Positions 10,045 to 21,984 of a stretch of 64,000 bases of DNA are shown here, in pieces; the stretch's first letter is position 1; each line of letters starts with the position of its first letter. A program made the translations under genes and the position numbers. The stretch is from positions 10,726,001 through 10,790,000 of the forward strand of contig CP053169.1 in NCBI GenBank assembly GCA_014607495.2, in the 5' to 3' direction. The notes beneath the pieces are model-generated. The model had not been told where the DNA came from. It did no database searches and saw nothing but the letters and a program-made list of their open reading frames with translations. The DNA is from Carposina sasakii. Its lineage: Eukaryota > Arthropoda > Insecta > Lepidoptera > Carposinidae.

Positions 10045-13000
10045 ATGAGTGAGGCTCGAAAAAAGAACCTGCTGTTGTTCTTCGACCGTCCCCAGGAGCC
10101 GTGCTTCATGCAGAAGGGAAACAAGAAGGCCATCTTCCAACTTCCCGACCACTACTTCGTGAGTATTGATTATATTGTCAGTGTAATTCGCTTCTTTAGT
10201 ATTATAGTAGGAGTCAACTAAGGAACTCGGGTATTCTCACCATGCGATAAGCGAGCACTTTTTCACTGGTCATTAACATCTGACCCTGCTATGCTAACCG
10301 TGTCTGAGGAATCTCCTCTACGACCTCGTACTGTGGCTACCCCATTCCGGGAACGCATGCATACTGTTATCTCATTATTTGTATGTAAGTATGTATTTTA
10401 TAGTTTGCTTATTATCTGACATATTTACGTACCTAATATTACAGTTGATTTTACTTGGTTTGAATACTGCATGGTTATTTTGTTTGTTATTGATTTGCTA
10501 TTTGTTTATATAATGTAATGGACTAATTTTTCATGTTTGTAAGCTGTAGTATGGACAAGATACAGAGCACTGCAATTTGAATAACACCTACCTTCAATTA
10601 CCTGTATCTACGAACAATAAATATTCTTATTCTTTACTAAAAAAAAGGGAAAGATTTTTCAAATAGTCAGATAGTCTCTCTGAAGAATAAAGTAGATGTT
10701 ATCTCTATCTTCATCAAGTTTTAGAGAAAGACAACATAAAACGTATCCTTCACATAGGCTATCTCACCGTTAAAAAAATCTTCCCTTAGAAAAGGAGTTT
10801 CAAACATTTTTTTTTCATCATATATATCTATACATATAATAAAATAATAATAATCGATGTTTGTGCACGCTAATCTCAGAAACTACTGTACCGATTTCCA
10901 TGCAGTTTTCAGTAATATATTGTGACAGGTCCCACTTAATATATAGGCTACTTTTTCTATATTGAGGGATCGCCCGCCACCGGGCCCTATACCCTCCGCT
11001 GACCCTCGGATCTGCCTACTCATGATCACGAACACAAGACACTACAGTCGCAACGAGAAGCCAGATAAATACATAGGTGCTAATCCGAAAACCAATTAAA
11101 ATTTTAATCGACATATGTTTCGCCAACACCCGTGGCATCATTAGTTTTGGGTTCGGTAGATAGAACTAACATGAAAAACTAATCCTGATGATGCCACGGG
11201 TGTTGGCGAAACATATGTCGATTAAAATTTTAATTGGTTTTCAGATTAGCAGCTATGTATTTATGGTTGCATGCTAGGTGCTTGGATCTGGCTTCTCGTT
11301 GCGACTGTAGTGTCTTGTGATCGTGATCATGAGTAGGCAGATCCGAGGGTCAGCGGAGGGTATAGGGCCCGGTGGCGGGCGATCCCTCAATAGAGATTTG
11401 AACTTCCGAATAGTGACGCCTGATACAATTCAATAGGCTACTTTTTATCCCGGGAAAATGTTTTTTATCCCGGATAATTTCGACATTTTGTTTTTTCTGT
11501 AGTCCACGCGGACGGAGTCGCGGGCGTCCACTAGTTATTCAATATACCACCGACATTTCCATTTTTTTACGAATTTCACGCATTTGTCAGCAATGGGCAA
11601 CCTCTCTTTTCCAGCCTGACAAATACAAAGATCTATCCGACACACTCTCCAACCGTTTCGGCGAGGACTCCGGCCCCTCTATCCCTGTTCGCAACATCTC
11701 CATCCCAAACCTGTCGGTGCCAATGAAGCTGCCATACAACGATGTCTTCTCTCTCTTCGTGCCGCAGCATCGGAAGACCGCTGGCAAGCTTATTGATATC
11801 ATGATGGGTGAGGATAACTGTATATCTATTTAGAATCTATCCAAGGCATATTTCTAGCTATCTATACAGGGTGTAAAAAAACAACAATGTTTTTTTAATA
11901 CCTCGTATTCTTTGCAAGGTTATAATCATTTTCTTCTATGGAACCAACCCTGGGAAACGACAAAAAAATTATAAAAAAATACTGTCATTTTATTGCAAGC
12001 AATGTATTCGTTTGATGCGCAAAGTACAAATGTACCTACAAAACTAACATTATAACATTTTGACATTTTGACATGGTATCTTTGAAAAAATGTTTGTTAA
12101 CCTATTTCAGATGGATTTATGTAAAAAAAAAGATAATATTAATGTAACTTTGGACCTCAATATCTTAGAAACCCGTGGTTTCCCAGGGTTGCTTCCATAG
12201 AAAAAAATGATCGTGATGTTACAAAGAATATGAGGTATTAAAAGAACAAAGTTGTCTTTTTACACCCAGTATACATGTAATAAAAATCGCTGTAACGGAT
12301 CGCTGTCTGTACATGGAAGATATATGAGAAAAAATATTATAGGAGACCTTTATCAACGCAATAGTACCCAAAAGAATGATTTTTGGAATTTTTGTCTGTT
12401 TGTCGGTTTGTATGTTTGTCTGTCCGTTTGTGCATGCTAATATCAGAAACGGCTGAACCTATTTCGATGCAGTTTTCAGAAATATATTGTGACAGGTCCC
12501 ACTTAACATTATAAGGCTACTTTTTATCCTGGGAAAATATTTTTATCCCGGATAATTTCGACATTTTGTTTTTTCTGTAGTCCACGTGGACGGAGTCGCG
12601 GGCGTCTAAAGTATATTTTTCTACCAGGTATGCGAAATGTGGACGACCTGACCTCCCTGGCCGCGTACTGTCAGCTTCGAGTCAACCCTTACCTGTTTAA
12701 CTACTGTCTGTCTGTAGCTATGCTGCATAGGTAAGCTAGATTCTGCAGGTTTTCAGTAAGAATGTATCTATTCATAGGTCTAGTATCCTCCAAATATCAT
12801 CCTATCAATTTTAAACTAGCGTTTCTCCGCGACTTTGTCTGTGTGGAGTACTGAATGAATTTCAAGAATAATATGTGTATTTTGAAAAATTTAGAAAGAA
12901 ATTTTACATAGGGGAAAAGAGGTAATACGAGTAAACGAACAAACAAAACTACAGTTATTGGGAAAGGCCTAAGTTCAGCAATGAACTTACTATAACTGAA

Positions 13001-16000
13001 ATATTGAAAGTTTGTGAGAATACATACATACATATAATCACGCCTTTATCCCTTACGGGGTAGGCAGAGGCACCAAGGGCCGATAGAACCACATGGTGCC
13101 ACTGGTTTTGTGAGAATGTGAAAATATAAAAACGCTATAGACTCGAAGATCATGTTTGCTTTTCCGTGATTCGACCGTTCTGACGTTCCGTACCGTTCTG
13201 TTCTGTACCGTTCTGTATTGTATGCCCATAGAGATGACTGCAAAGGTTTGGGGATACCGTCACTGGCACACACCTTCCCCGACAAGTTCGTGAACCCTAG
13301 TGTCAGCCAGAAAGCCAGGAGTATGGCCCAGGTCACCGGAGACCAGTTGACAACCCAAAATAGACCCGCTGCTAAGAGAGTAAGTTTTATAAATGAAATT
13401 GTATTAGGCGTTACAATTCGGAAGTTCAAACATTCACTATGGGTGCGCCCACCACAATTCGGTTGTTGGCGAAACATATGTAGATTATTTATCTAGTTTT
13501 TGATTTCGGAATAGTGCAATGTATTGTCTTGCATGCTAGGTGCTCGGGTCTGGTTTCTCGTGGCGATTGTAGTTAGTGCAAGTGCCTGTTTTCGCAGTTA
13601 TGAGTTATCAGATCCGAGGGTCAGTGGAGGGTATAGGGCCCGGTGGTGGGCGATCCCTCAATAGAGATATAAATTTTTTTGAAACCCCTTGAACATAAGA
13701 TAATCTGATTGGCCATATTGGTAGTACTTCTGGCCTCTGTCACTGGTGCCAATGTTTTGACGCCCGATTAGTGAAGTTTTAAAGATGAGTATCGATATAT
13801 GTTTCTGAGACACGAATGTTTCTATACTTATCTATGTATTTATATATCGGTGCTTAGTATCTTAGGAATCTTAGTGTGGGACTAGGCTAGTGTGTTGTAA
13901 AGTGTGTAATTGCATATAATTTATGTTTTAATTTCCAGCTGCCAGTGACTATTCCTCTAAACTGGACTGCCAGTGACATTGAGCCCGAGCAGCGCCTGGC
14001 GTACTTCCGCGAGGACATCGGCGTCAACCTCCACCACTGGCACTGGCATCTGGTGTACCCCTTCGACTCTGAAGACAGGCCGGAGATCGTCAGCAAGGAT
14101 AGGAGAGGAGAGCTGTTCTATTACATGCACCAGCAAATCATTGCCAGGTAGAAGCTGTCTTATTAGTACTATATAATTCCCGACCTCCTCATCATCACGC
14201 ATTCCGCGTTTCCAAAATATTAGTCAGTTGAGTAAATAGACTGCGTTTTTCTGCAAAATTAACGCGCGTAAATTAAAAAATAAAATATCGACCCGCACGA
14301 AGAGGTGAAATTACTTTATTTCATGACAGAGTATTCTGCTCTGACCGAAAATGGGGTAGCCACAACTACAGGATCAGAAAGAAAGTCCTACAGCTACGTT
14401 AAGCATATCCATCTCATCGCTTCAGAGGACACCCCTGTTCCTTAGTCGACTATTACGACCTACAGGTACAATTTTAGTCCAGTCCCGCAGATCAACACAG
14501 GACAATTAGAACAACGAATAGGTGAAATGATGTACCCATGACCTGGTACAATTTAGAACGGTTGTGTAATGACCTGGATCTGGTGAAGCCTTATGGAGAT
14601 AACTTCAGGACGCCCATCGAGGAAGCTTACTTCCCCAAGATGAACGCCGCCGTCGCCAGCCGAGCTTATCCATCCAGGTTAGGTCATCGCCATCATCTGA
14701 CTGAAATGGCATCAAGTGATATAATTTGCGAACTCACTTAGGTTGAATTTCCATCAGAGATGTGCAATGCTACGTTGCTACGGATGCGTGTGCTATCCGC
14801 CAATCATGTTCATTGGTTCATCATGTCAAACAATTGCATGGCTGCATTTTAAATTCATACTAGCACTGGTGAAAATGCAGCCTAAAGAGGCCCAAGGCTA
14901 CTTCTTGATTTCTACAATTTATAAAATCATCAATTTCGAATTGATGTCCCTAACGCCATGTTTTAATATTGAATTTTAAACGCAGAAGCCCATTGGGACC
15001 CCATATAACGGATAACCTTGGTATCTAGCCTCGATATAATCTATCCATATATATTAGCCGTTGGACTCCTTTGGACCGGTAGAAAAACTACACCAGAGTT
15101 GATTATTTCCATGTTTATCAGGGTCGCTGGAACATTACTAAAGGACATGGATCGGCCCATAGATCTCATCAAGTCAGACATCTCCGACTTGGAGTCTTGG
15201 AGGGACCGCATCATTACGGCCGTAGACAACATGTCTGTGATGATGGTAGGTATATCTTCAAGTTTTTTTTTTGCTGTGAAAATCAACAACATTGGCGATT
15301 GAGAGTTCTACTTACTGTTCACACCTTTACTTACTTCTTTTGATATTTCTACCCTATTTATATTGTCCTTTTCTATGTACGTTTACATAAAAATCTATTC
15401 TATTCTATTCTATATCTTCAAGAATCAACAACATTGATGAATGATTAATGGTTTCATAAAGAATTATAAAGGTTTCAAATCTCTTCATCATTACCTTTGG
15501 CGTTTTAAAGAAAACCGTAGTTTCCGTTTGCCTTTATGACGCAGCCGGGACAAATTATGGGATTAACGGGATTTATGTGAAAGATTCAGATTGAAAAACA
15601 TATATTTATTTATTTCAGCGCAATGGGACTCAAATGCCACTAACGGAACCCACGGGTATTGACATTCTTGGCAACCTTATCGAAGCATCCCCCATCCTCA
15701 GCGTCAACCCCTCGTTCTATGGAGACTTACACAACATGGGGCATAACTTCACCTCTTATGCTCATGATCCTGACAATAGACATTTGGTGAGTTAAATTTA
15801 TTACTGAATACTGCATTATCTCTATACCTATATTCTAATGCCACTATATACCATTATTGACAACACCGTTAGTCCAGTTGGTCCAGCCTTCTGCACCATT
15901 CGTCTTGGGTTCGAATCCCGGTGTGTTTATTTGAATCCCTATGTATTTAGGTACCGTTGCTAAGTATTTACGCACGACACAAGACCTTAGGGTAGGAAAA

Positions 16001-18624
16001 ACTTAGAGTTAACTTACAGTCACAGTGGGACTAGGATGTCTAATATTTTGTAAATTGTGTTTACATCTACTTCTTCAAGTGTTTCAGATATTGCACTTCG
16101 TTGACCATTTCCTAATGAAATGATACTTAACAGGAACGTTTTGGTGTGATGGGAGATTCTGCCACCGCCATGCGAGACCCCTTCTTCTACCGCTGGCATT
16201 GCTTCATCGACAACATCTTCAACCGGTACCTGAGGAAGTTGCCTCCATATTCTGCTCAAACTGTACGTAATTCTTTCTTTACCATTTTTCGGACATGATA
16301 TCTGGTTTCTGGCTTTTTATGCCTTTCACATGGGTTATACCTATAAGTATATCAATCTATTTGCTATGCTGTTGACCTAGTCTCTAGTGTAATTTTGTAA
16401 ATGTTATAAACATAATATACTTTGCCTATCAGCATCTACAGACAGCCTATCAGAAGATCATGATAAGTTATTTCATAACCAAAGGGAACTATGTAGATGG
16501 TAGTTTCCGATACTATCTATGTATGTGATCTTGTGTACCTTTGTTTGTAAACTGACTGTGGGATTAAGTTGACATGTGTAGTGGCATATATAATTTAAAA
16601 TACTCTTTATTTTATAGCTAAACTTCCCCAGCGTGAGGATATCCTCAGTGAGCGTGCAGAACGTAAGAGTGAGGAACGCGTTCCACACGCGCTGGCAGCA
16701 GTCCCTGCTGGAGCTGGGCCGGGGACTGGACTTCTCCCCACGAGGCTCCGTCCTTGCGCGCTTCACGCATCTGCAGCACGACGACTTTACTTACGTGTTA
16801 GTGCCTTTATATGTTATTGAATAGATTTCCCTTTACTGTTGGATACTACTTGGTGTTACCATAAAAACATAGGCTATACATACGAGTAGCGCCCATTATC
16901 CCCCAAAGAGGTTGGACAGAAGTGTGCAAATTATACGCTCACTTTTCACCAGTTGTAAGCCTACCACCGCTTTTCGGGCATAAATACAAAAATCTAGCGA
17001 CTGGTAACGAATCCAATAGGAAATATTTCCGTGCCATTCTAAATAAGTATTATAAGGTATACTCGCAACGGGTAAAATAATTAGATTTCTTATACTCTTT
17101 GAATTTGCTGGAAGAAAACTTAAAGATAAACTCTCCTGTTTACATAGTCTTTTACCCTGCAGTCTGCCGTCTTCTCATAAAAGCATTCTTCCAGGATCGA
17201 GGTCAACAACACAGGTCCAGCACGGCGAGGACTTTTCCGGATATTCCTGGCCCCTGTAGTGGACTCTCAGGGTCATCCGTTGTCTCTTGAAGCCCAGCGG
17301 AGACTGATGATCGAACTGGACAAGTTCGACCAACCTCGTGAGTGACACTCATCTCTATCTACATACGGCCGTGTCCCCGAAAGGGGTTAGCCAGAACTAT
17401 CTCACAGCCACGTTCACCATATCGGGAACAGATATGTTAATAATCAGTGACAAGTTGCTAGCTTGCATCGGCCTTCCGACCGGTCGGAGAGGTTGTTGGA
17501 TATGTCCAGCAGTGGACTTCTCAGGGCTGTAAATGATGATGATGATGATGAAGTTGCTAGCTTATCGCCTGAGAGAATGCTCGACCTAGTCGACTTTTAC
17601 GACATACACGGAAGGAGATGCCGCTGATGTATTAGTGAAGCACCGCATCAACACAGGATCATCTTTATCTTTTTTTGTAACCCCAACCATTTATTGGTCA
17701 ATCAGATCATAGAGATTCAGGTTGGTTGGATTAAACGACTAATTATTCGAGTATTTTCCAGTGAGCGCAGGGCAATCTACCGTTCGCCGAAGCAGCAAGG
17801 ACTCTTCAGTCACCATTCCCTTTGAGAGGACCTTCCGAGACCAGTCGCAGCGCCAAGGGGACCCTGGTTCTGCAACTGCTGAGGAATTTGACTTCTGTGG
17901 CTGCGGCTGGCCCCACCATATGCTGCTGCCGAGGGGAACCACGTCAGGGTTCCAGGTGGTGCTGTTCGTTATGGTGTCTAATGCTGATGAGGATCTGGTA
18001 AGTGTGAGGTTATTGGAGTAGACCATGGTAGGAGATTTATGCACATGCTTTGAGTATTGCCGATTTATTTAGTGCTAGTGCACACTCATGACTTCGTCCG
18101 CGAAAACTTTAGAAATCCCGTTTTTCTACGATACCTCCGTAAAACAAAGAACACGTTTTAAGGTCCCTACGATCAGCAGTTTAGTCATTTAGCACAAAGC
18201 ATTTTATATAAATAGATAGATGACAACACAGTGTACTATTGTATTGTACCATCCCTGGAATTTGAATTCGGGATCATCCGCTCTAACAGGGCCATTATTA
18301 AATGTAAATAAATGACAGTATCCAAATCATGCTCCACCACCCTACCTAATCTTAATACCTGTCCCATGTGAAGAACCTTGTGTAACCGGTATGATAATTC
18401 ATCAGGTGTCCCAAGACCTGGTGGGCAACTGCAACGATGCAGCCTCCTTCTGCGGCCTGCGTGACCGCAAGTACCCCGACAAGAAGACCATGGGTTACCC
18501 CTTCGACAGACCTGCAAGATCTGGAGTCAACACCCTGGCTGAGTTCCTCCAGCCCAACATGGCGACGGTGCAGTGCTCCATTCTGTTCAATAATGCCAGT
18601 CCACCAGCGGCACCTGTCAGTTAA
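10045..18624 (+). CDS. PPO1: Prophenoloxidase, PPO1-type, copy A (698 aa)
   Basis: The product is a copper monophenol/diphenol oxidase zymogen of the melanisation cascade. Exons: 10045-10158, 11615-11807, 12628-12730, 13232-13379, 13939-14147, 14546-14677, 15122-15245, 15619-15786, 16134-16262, 16618-16796, 17195-17337, 17762-17997 and 18406-18624; the phases fit throughout. There is no signal peptide, as usual for insect PPO. The activation site is NRFG at about R52-F53. CuA ligands are H219 and H223 (in LHHWHWHL) and H250; CuB ligands are H379 and H383 (LHNMGH) and H419 (YRWH). GCGWPHHM at 594-601 has the conserved Cys pair, with partners C635 and C642. One fault: exon 6 joins perfectly in phase at 14546 but is preceded by CCATGACCTG, not AG, so its acceptor is non-canonical or lost. 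Skipping exon 6 (44 codons) would keep the frame. The family call is certain; functionality is not. Subunit numbering follows the PPO1-like sequence and is less sure. Confidence 0.9.
10828..11534 (+). repeat. Interspersed element split by a foldback insertion
   Basis: The left part, 10828-about 10954, and the right part, about 11435-11534, together make one copy of the element seen at 6605-6920. Between them sits the foldback unit 10955-11434. The host bases ATAGGCTACTTTTT occur on both sides of the insert, which reads as a target duplication of about 14 bp. It lies in intron 1 of PPO copy A. Confidence 0.7.
10955..11434. mobile_element. Foldback element with ~200-bp inverted arms
   Basis: The left arm runs from TTGAGGGATCGCCCGCCACC to about 11150. 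The right arm runs from about 11185 to GGTGGCGGGCGATCCCTCAA and is its near-perfect reverse complement, with a short centre at about 11151-11184. The right end carries GAACTTCCGAATAGTGACGC. No open frame of note exists, so it must be non-autonomous. Half copies or decayed copies lie at 76-446, 13392-13672, 35284-35528, 59840-59960 and 63629-64000. Confidence 0.75.
11865..12273. mobile_element. MITE-like element, TACAGGGTGTAAAA ends
   Basis: It starts TACAGGGTGTAAAAAAAC and ends GTCTTTTTACACCCAGTA. Inner parts also mirror each other (TTCTATGGAACCAACCCTGG on the left against CCAGGGTTGCTTCCATAGAA on the right). It is about 410 bp and non-coding, in intron 2 of PPO copy A, and directly abuts the next repeat at 12274. 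Confidence 0.65.
12274..12608 (+). repeat. Interspersed element (same family as 6605-6920)
   Basis: It carries GTAACGGATCGCTGTCTGTA, ATCCCGGATAATTTCGACAT and GGACGGAGTCGCGGGCGTC in the family order. It lies in intron 2 of PPO copy A and ends about 20 bases before exon 3 at 12628. Confidence 0.7.
13392..13672 (+). repeat. Foldback-family element, partial copy
   Basis: It starts about 12 bases after the donor of PPO copy A exon 4 with ATTGTATTAGGCGTTACAAT, then ACTATGGGTGCGCCCACCAC, and ends GGTGGTGGGCGATCCCTCAA. Most of one arm is missing. Confidence 0.65.
14335..14512 (-). repeat. SINE-like repeat just upstream of PPO copy A exon 6
   Basis: It is a reverse copy of the 19140-19375 family, with AATGGGGTAGCCAC, TTCCTTAGTCGACTATTACG and ATCAACACAGGA. 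It ends about 35 bases before exon 6 (14546), whose AG acceptor is missing. The insertion may have replaced the original 3' splice region; that is inference. Confidence 0.6.
15850..16060 (+). repeat. tRNA-related SINE copy (B-box GGTTCGAATCC)
   Basis: It has GTCCAGTTGG and GGTTCGAATCCCGGTGTG, like a tRNA B-box, followed by TTGCTAAGTATTTACGCACG and ACACAAGACCTTAGG. Related copies are at 13785-13910, 21540-21750 and, reversed, at 28255-28375 and 28795-28935. It lies in intron 8 of PPO copy A. Confidence 0.55.
17340..17665. repeat. Two nested SINE-like fragments with a GAT tail
   Basis: The part 17340-17552 ends in GTCCAGCAGTGGACTTCTCA and a (GAT)n run. The part 17553-17665 is a reverse fragment of the 19140-19375 family (CGACTTTTACGACATACACG, ATCAACACAGGATC). 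Both lie in intron 11 of PPO copy A. Confidence 0.55.
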
Positions 18625-19088
18625 TTTGACAAGAGTTATGATAAGCTCTTGTCAACTAATATCGAAAACTTAGAGAAGTACCTCACTATGCTGAGTTTGA
18701 GTTTTCAATACCACCTCGAACATGTTTACGTTCCGCAGACAACCACTGAAGTTTTGGCTGTGCCTTCGCCAAGTTAAGCCAAAAAGGCAAATCTATATCT
18801 ACCTTTTCTCGACGTCTTATATGTTGAAAACTAACATAGTCACACTACATAGTTCGCAAAATCTAAAATACTTCTTAGTATGAGTTTTGAATTTAGTTAA
18901 AAAACTATTTTGGCAATGTTTTAAGGAATTCCGCATGTCCATATTATATATCCTTATGTTACCTAGATATAATTTGTATAACCATAGTAATAATTAATTG
19001 ATTAATTATTCATTAATATAAAAAACGGGTTAATTTTAATGTTATAGATAAGTATTTTTGTACATAAGTTAAGCGATCCATAAGACTG

Positions 19089-19114
19089 AATAAATATTAA
19101 GCCTTTCAAATAAA
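19089..19114 (+). terminator. Polyadenylation signals of PPO copy A
   Basis: Two AATAAA hexamers (19089-19094 and 19109-19114) lie about 465-490 bases after the stop codon. The context GACTGAATAAATATT resembles the reverse-strand signal near 24694 of copy B, which supports a shared ancestral 3' UTR. Confidence 0.65.
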
Positions 19115-19139
19115 TGTCTTTTTAATCCTCACTTGAATC

Positions 19140-19375
19140 ACACTTGAGTCTTGCCTGTGCTGATGCAGGTTTTACTAGAATACATCAGCTGCATCTCCTT
19201 CCGTGCATCTCGTAAGAGTCGACTAAGGAACTCAGAACTGTTCCCTCAGGCGATGAGCTAGCAACTTGTCACTGATCATTAACATCTCACACCGCTATGC
19301 TAAAAGTGTCTGTAAGGATCCCTTTACGATCCTGCAGCTGTGGCTACCCCATTTTGGAAATACAGCCGTGTATAT
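19140..19375 (+). repeat. SINE-like repeat, fullest copy of its family
   Basis: Landmarks are GATGCAGGTTTTACTAGAAT, CATCAGCTGCATCTCCTTCC, GTAAGAGTCGACTAAGGAAC, ATTAACATCTCACACCGCTA and TACCCCATTTTGGAAATACA. Other copies or pieces are at 10200-10370, 14335-14512, 24110-24260, 26650-26850, 27395-27600 and 37520-37740. There is no coding potential. Confidence 0.7.
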
Positions 19376-19671
19376 AATATACTATGTCGAATCTAAAAGA
19401 GTGCACCTATGACTAGCCATCATCGCAAGGATACTAATTCTGTGATTAGTAGTTGAAGGGTAAATTACATGATCCATACGGCATACATAGATCAAGCACT
19501 TACAGTTTACAGCCAATCGAAATATGTATATCCCATGTATACCCGCAGAGTATTATGTATACCCGATCTCTAGTACTAATAGTCTTACAGCCAATTTCAA
19601 TAATCGATCTCGAGAGATTTTTTTTTGCATATTTTAGATTAAATGTTCAATTGTTTTAATACAAAATATAC

Positions 19672-19930
19672 ATACATATAATCACGCCTTAATCCCTTTC
19701 GGGGTAGGTAGGCAGAGCACCAAAGGCCGATAGAACCACATGGTGCCACTTCTGACCAATTTTGAGAGTATAGTTGAGATGTACAAGTTCGGTTAGTAGT
19801 GACAGGTAGTCAGCCCATCGCCTACAAAACACCAAGACCCTCTTGTCCCTCTACTGACTTGTACTATATGCCCGGGAAAAGAAGCAGCTGTAGTATTACC
19901 TATACGCTTTTTTTTACTCCCAGAGCAGCA
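19672..19930 (+). repeat. Interspersed repeat (family of 9590-9835)
   Basis: It opens ACATACATATAATCACGCCT, passes GGCCGATAGAACCACATGGT and CCCATCGCCTACAAAACACC, and ends near CGCTTTTTTTTACTCCCAGA. It is nearly complete compared with the other copies. Confidence 0.65.
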
Positions 19931-20164
19931 TAGAAGAAGAAATATCAAATTTGGAATAATAAAAACAATCCGAGATTCATTACGATCTCTAGTATTGTAA
20001 TTGGCCGTTAATACATAGTGTTAACAGTCTACCTATAATAATCATACTGTCTGTCAAACCTAAAGTTTGAAACGTCTTTAGGTGATCATACTCGTAACCA
20101 TTATTAGTTTTAGCACTGGCCGCCATAAAGCCCAGAAATGAACTTTCTAGACAGTCTATTCTTC

Positions 20165-20395
20165 TTCTTCTTTTTCTTCAGCCTATTGCAGTCGACTGCC
20201 GGTCGTAGGCGTCCCCTAGGGCACGCCACAAGGCAACTGCCACAGGGGCGTTTGCCCATAGTCACCACGCTGGGCAGGCGGGTTGGTGACCGCAGTGTGA
20301 TTTTTGGACTATGTTGTCGGTACGGGAGGCGCTGCTGCCCACCTCCCGGGAACCCTTAATCGCCTCGTACGATAACACGAGACAGTCTATGGAAA
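20165..20395 (-). repeat. SINE-like repeat with AGCCTATTGCAGTC end
   Basis: It is a reverse copy of 24395-24655: AGCCTATTGCAGTCGACTGC, GCACGCCACAAGGCAACTGC, GTTGGTGACCGCAGTGTGAT, then ATCGCCTCGTACGATA. The end is shared with RTE 3' ends, suggesting it uses RTE machinery; that is inference. Confidence 0.65.
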
Positions 20396-20764
20396 TATGG
20401 AATTATTATTATCCTTTCAGCATAGGCCAATTTCAGGTCCCTAAGTTGGGGTTCGATTCGGACCTGAATACTACTGACTTAGTAGAATGCTCCTAAGCAA
20501 ACATCTGGTATCTAGGTACCTACTGCTTGAATCTACAGTGACCTTTGCAGTCAATTTTTTATCTGAGAGAAATAATTATTAAAACAGCACAAAAGCCACC
20601 AGTTTTAATAATGAGGGATTTTCTGATAACTGTTAAAAATAAAAAATTGTACAAATCGCCTGGATAGAGGCGTTAGCGAATCTCCTAACCGAAATTCTGT
20701 ATGGAGAGGTGAAGGGGGGGAGCAACAGTTATTTTAACTTGTCAGAAAATCCCTCATTATTATA

Positions 20765-21105
20765 GACTAGTGGACGCCCGCGACTCCGTCCGCGTGGACT
20801 ACAGAAAAAAAAAATATCGAAATTATCCGGGATAAAAACATTTTCCCGGGATAAAAAGTAGCCTATATGTTATGTGGGACCTGTCACAATATATTCCTGA
20901 AAACTAGATCGAAATTGGTTCAGCCGTTTCTGAGATTAGCGTGCACAAACGCACAGACAAACCGACAAACAGACAAATATTCCAAAAATCATCGTTTTGG
21001 GTCCTGTTGCGTTGATAAAGGTCTCCTATAATATTTTTTCTCATATATCTTCCATGTACAGACAGCGATCCGTTACATTTTTATTATATGTATAGATAGA
21101 TTTGA
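20765..21105 (-). repeat. Interspersed element (family of 6605-6920), reverse
   Basis: It opens ACTAGTGGACGCCCGCGACT and ends TCCGTTACATTTTTATTATA, the reverse order of the plus copies. It is almost full length. Confidence 0.7.
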
Positions 21106-21539
21106 TCCTTATATTAAGGGGCCGATGTTGACAGTATATTTCCTTTTACCACACTATGTACCTATTTCATAATAACAAATTTCATCTCGATCTCTAGTAT
21201 TGATAGACACACTTACCCTTAACTTACTTAATGGTGTTTCAATACTAGGTATATCCATATTGATGTGTAAGTAGGTAATTAAATAAATGACACAGTAAAA
21301 ATTCACCTAGGCTTATACGGCTTTTATAAGTGAAGTTTAACACAGTTCTTGTGACCCTACTTGATAAACTAAGACAAAGTTATTTTATTTCTCGGTCGAA
21401 TCGATAGAACTACGTAACCGACACGTTAGCTCCAATAGGAAGCTATCATTTTTGCGCGTTCGTCAAGTCATGTGATGTAGGTATTCCAACTTCTATTGTA
21501 GGGAGTGTTGCGACAACGAACGCTGCCAAACGATGTGGT

Positions 21540-21750
21540 TTGACGACTGATTTGTGTAGCTGGTAGTGGGTTCTAATCCCGGTAGGTGCAAGCAAACATT
21601 GATATGATGAATATTGATGTTTGTTTCTGAGTCATGGATGTTTCTTTACTTATTTCTATACCGTTGCTTAGTACCCACGACACAAGACCTTAGGGATCTT
21701 AATGTGGGTCTAGGTTAATTTGTTGTAAAGTGTGCGAATATTTATTTATT
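21540..21750 (+). repeat. tRNA-related SINE copy
   Basis: It carries GGGTTCTAATCCCGGTAGGT (a decayed B-box), GAGTCATGGATGTTTCTTTA and ACGACACAAGACCTTAGGGA, matching 15850-16060 and 13785-13910. Confidence 0.5.
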
Positions 21751-21984
21751 TATATAGTGCACCCTGAAATCGAACGAGACGAGACGGTGATAGTGTAAGG
21801 AATAAGGTGATAAATCTGCTCACTCATAACATTTTTTCGAGTAACCGACGAAGAATGCTTCTATTTTTCGCCATGGAGACATACTCGATAAGATTTACCT
21901 TCGAATCGACAGAAGATCTTTGTGTATTTCCTCTTATTGGAAGCCTCTATTTAGCGTGTTCCTTAACTTAACTTAAGGTCGATC

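Noticed and set aside
14460..14482. TACAG|GTACAATTTTAG as a replacement acceptor for PPO copy A exon 6
   Set aside because: It looks like the exon start, but the frame from it runs into TGA at about 14539 before reaching the conserved exon sequence.
15895..15925. Possible tRNA gene (GGTTCGAATCCCGG)
   Set aside because: No cloverleaf could be folded, and the flanks match a dispersed SINE family.
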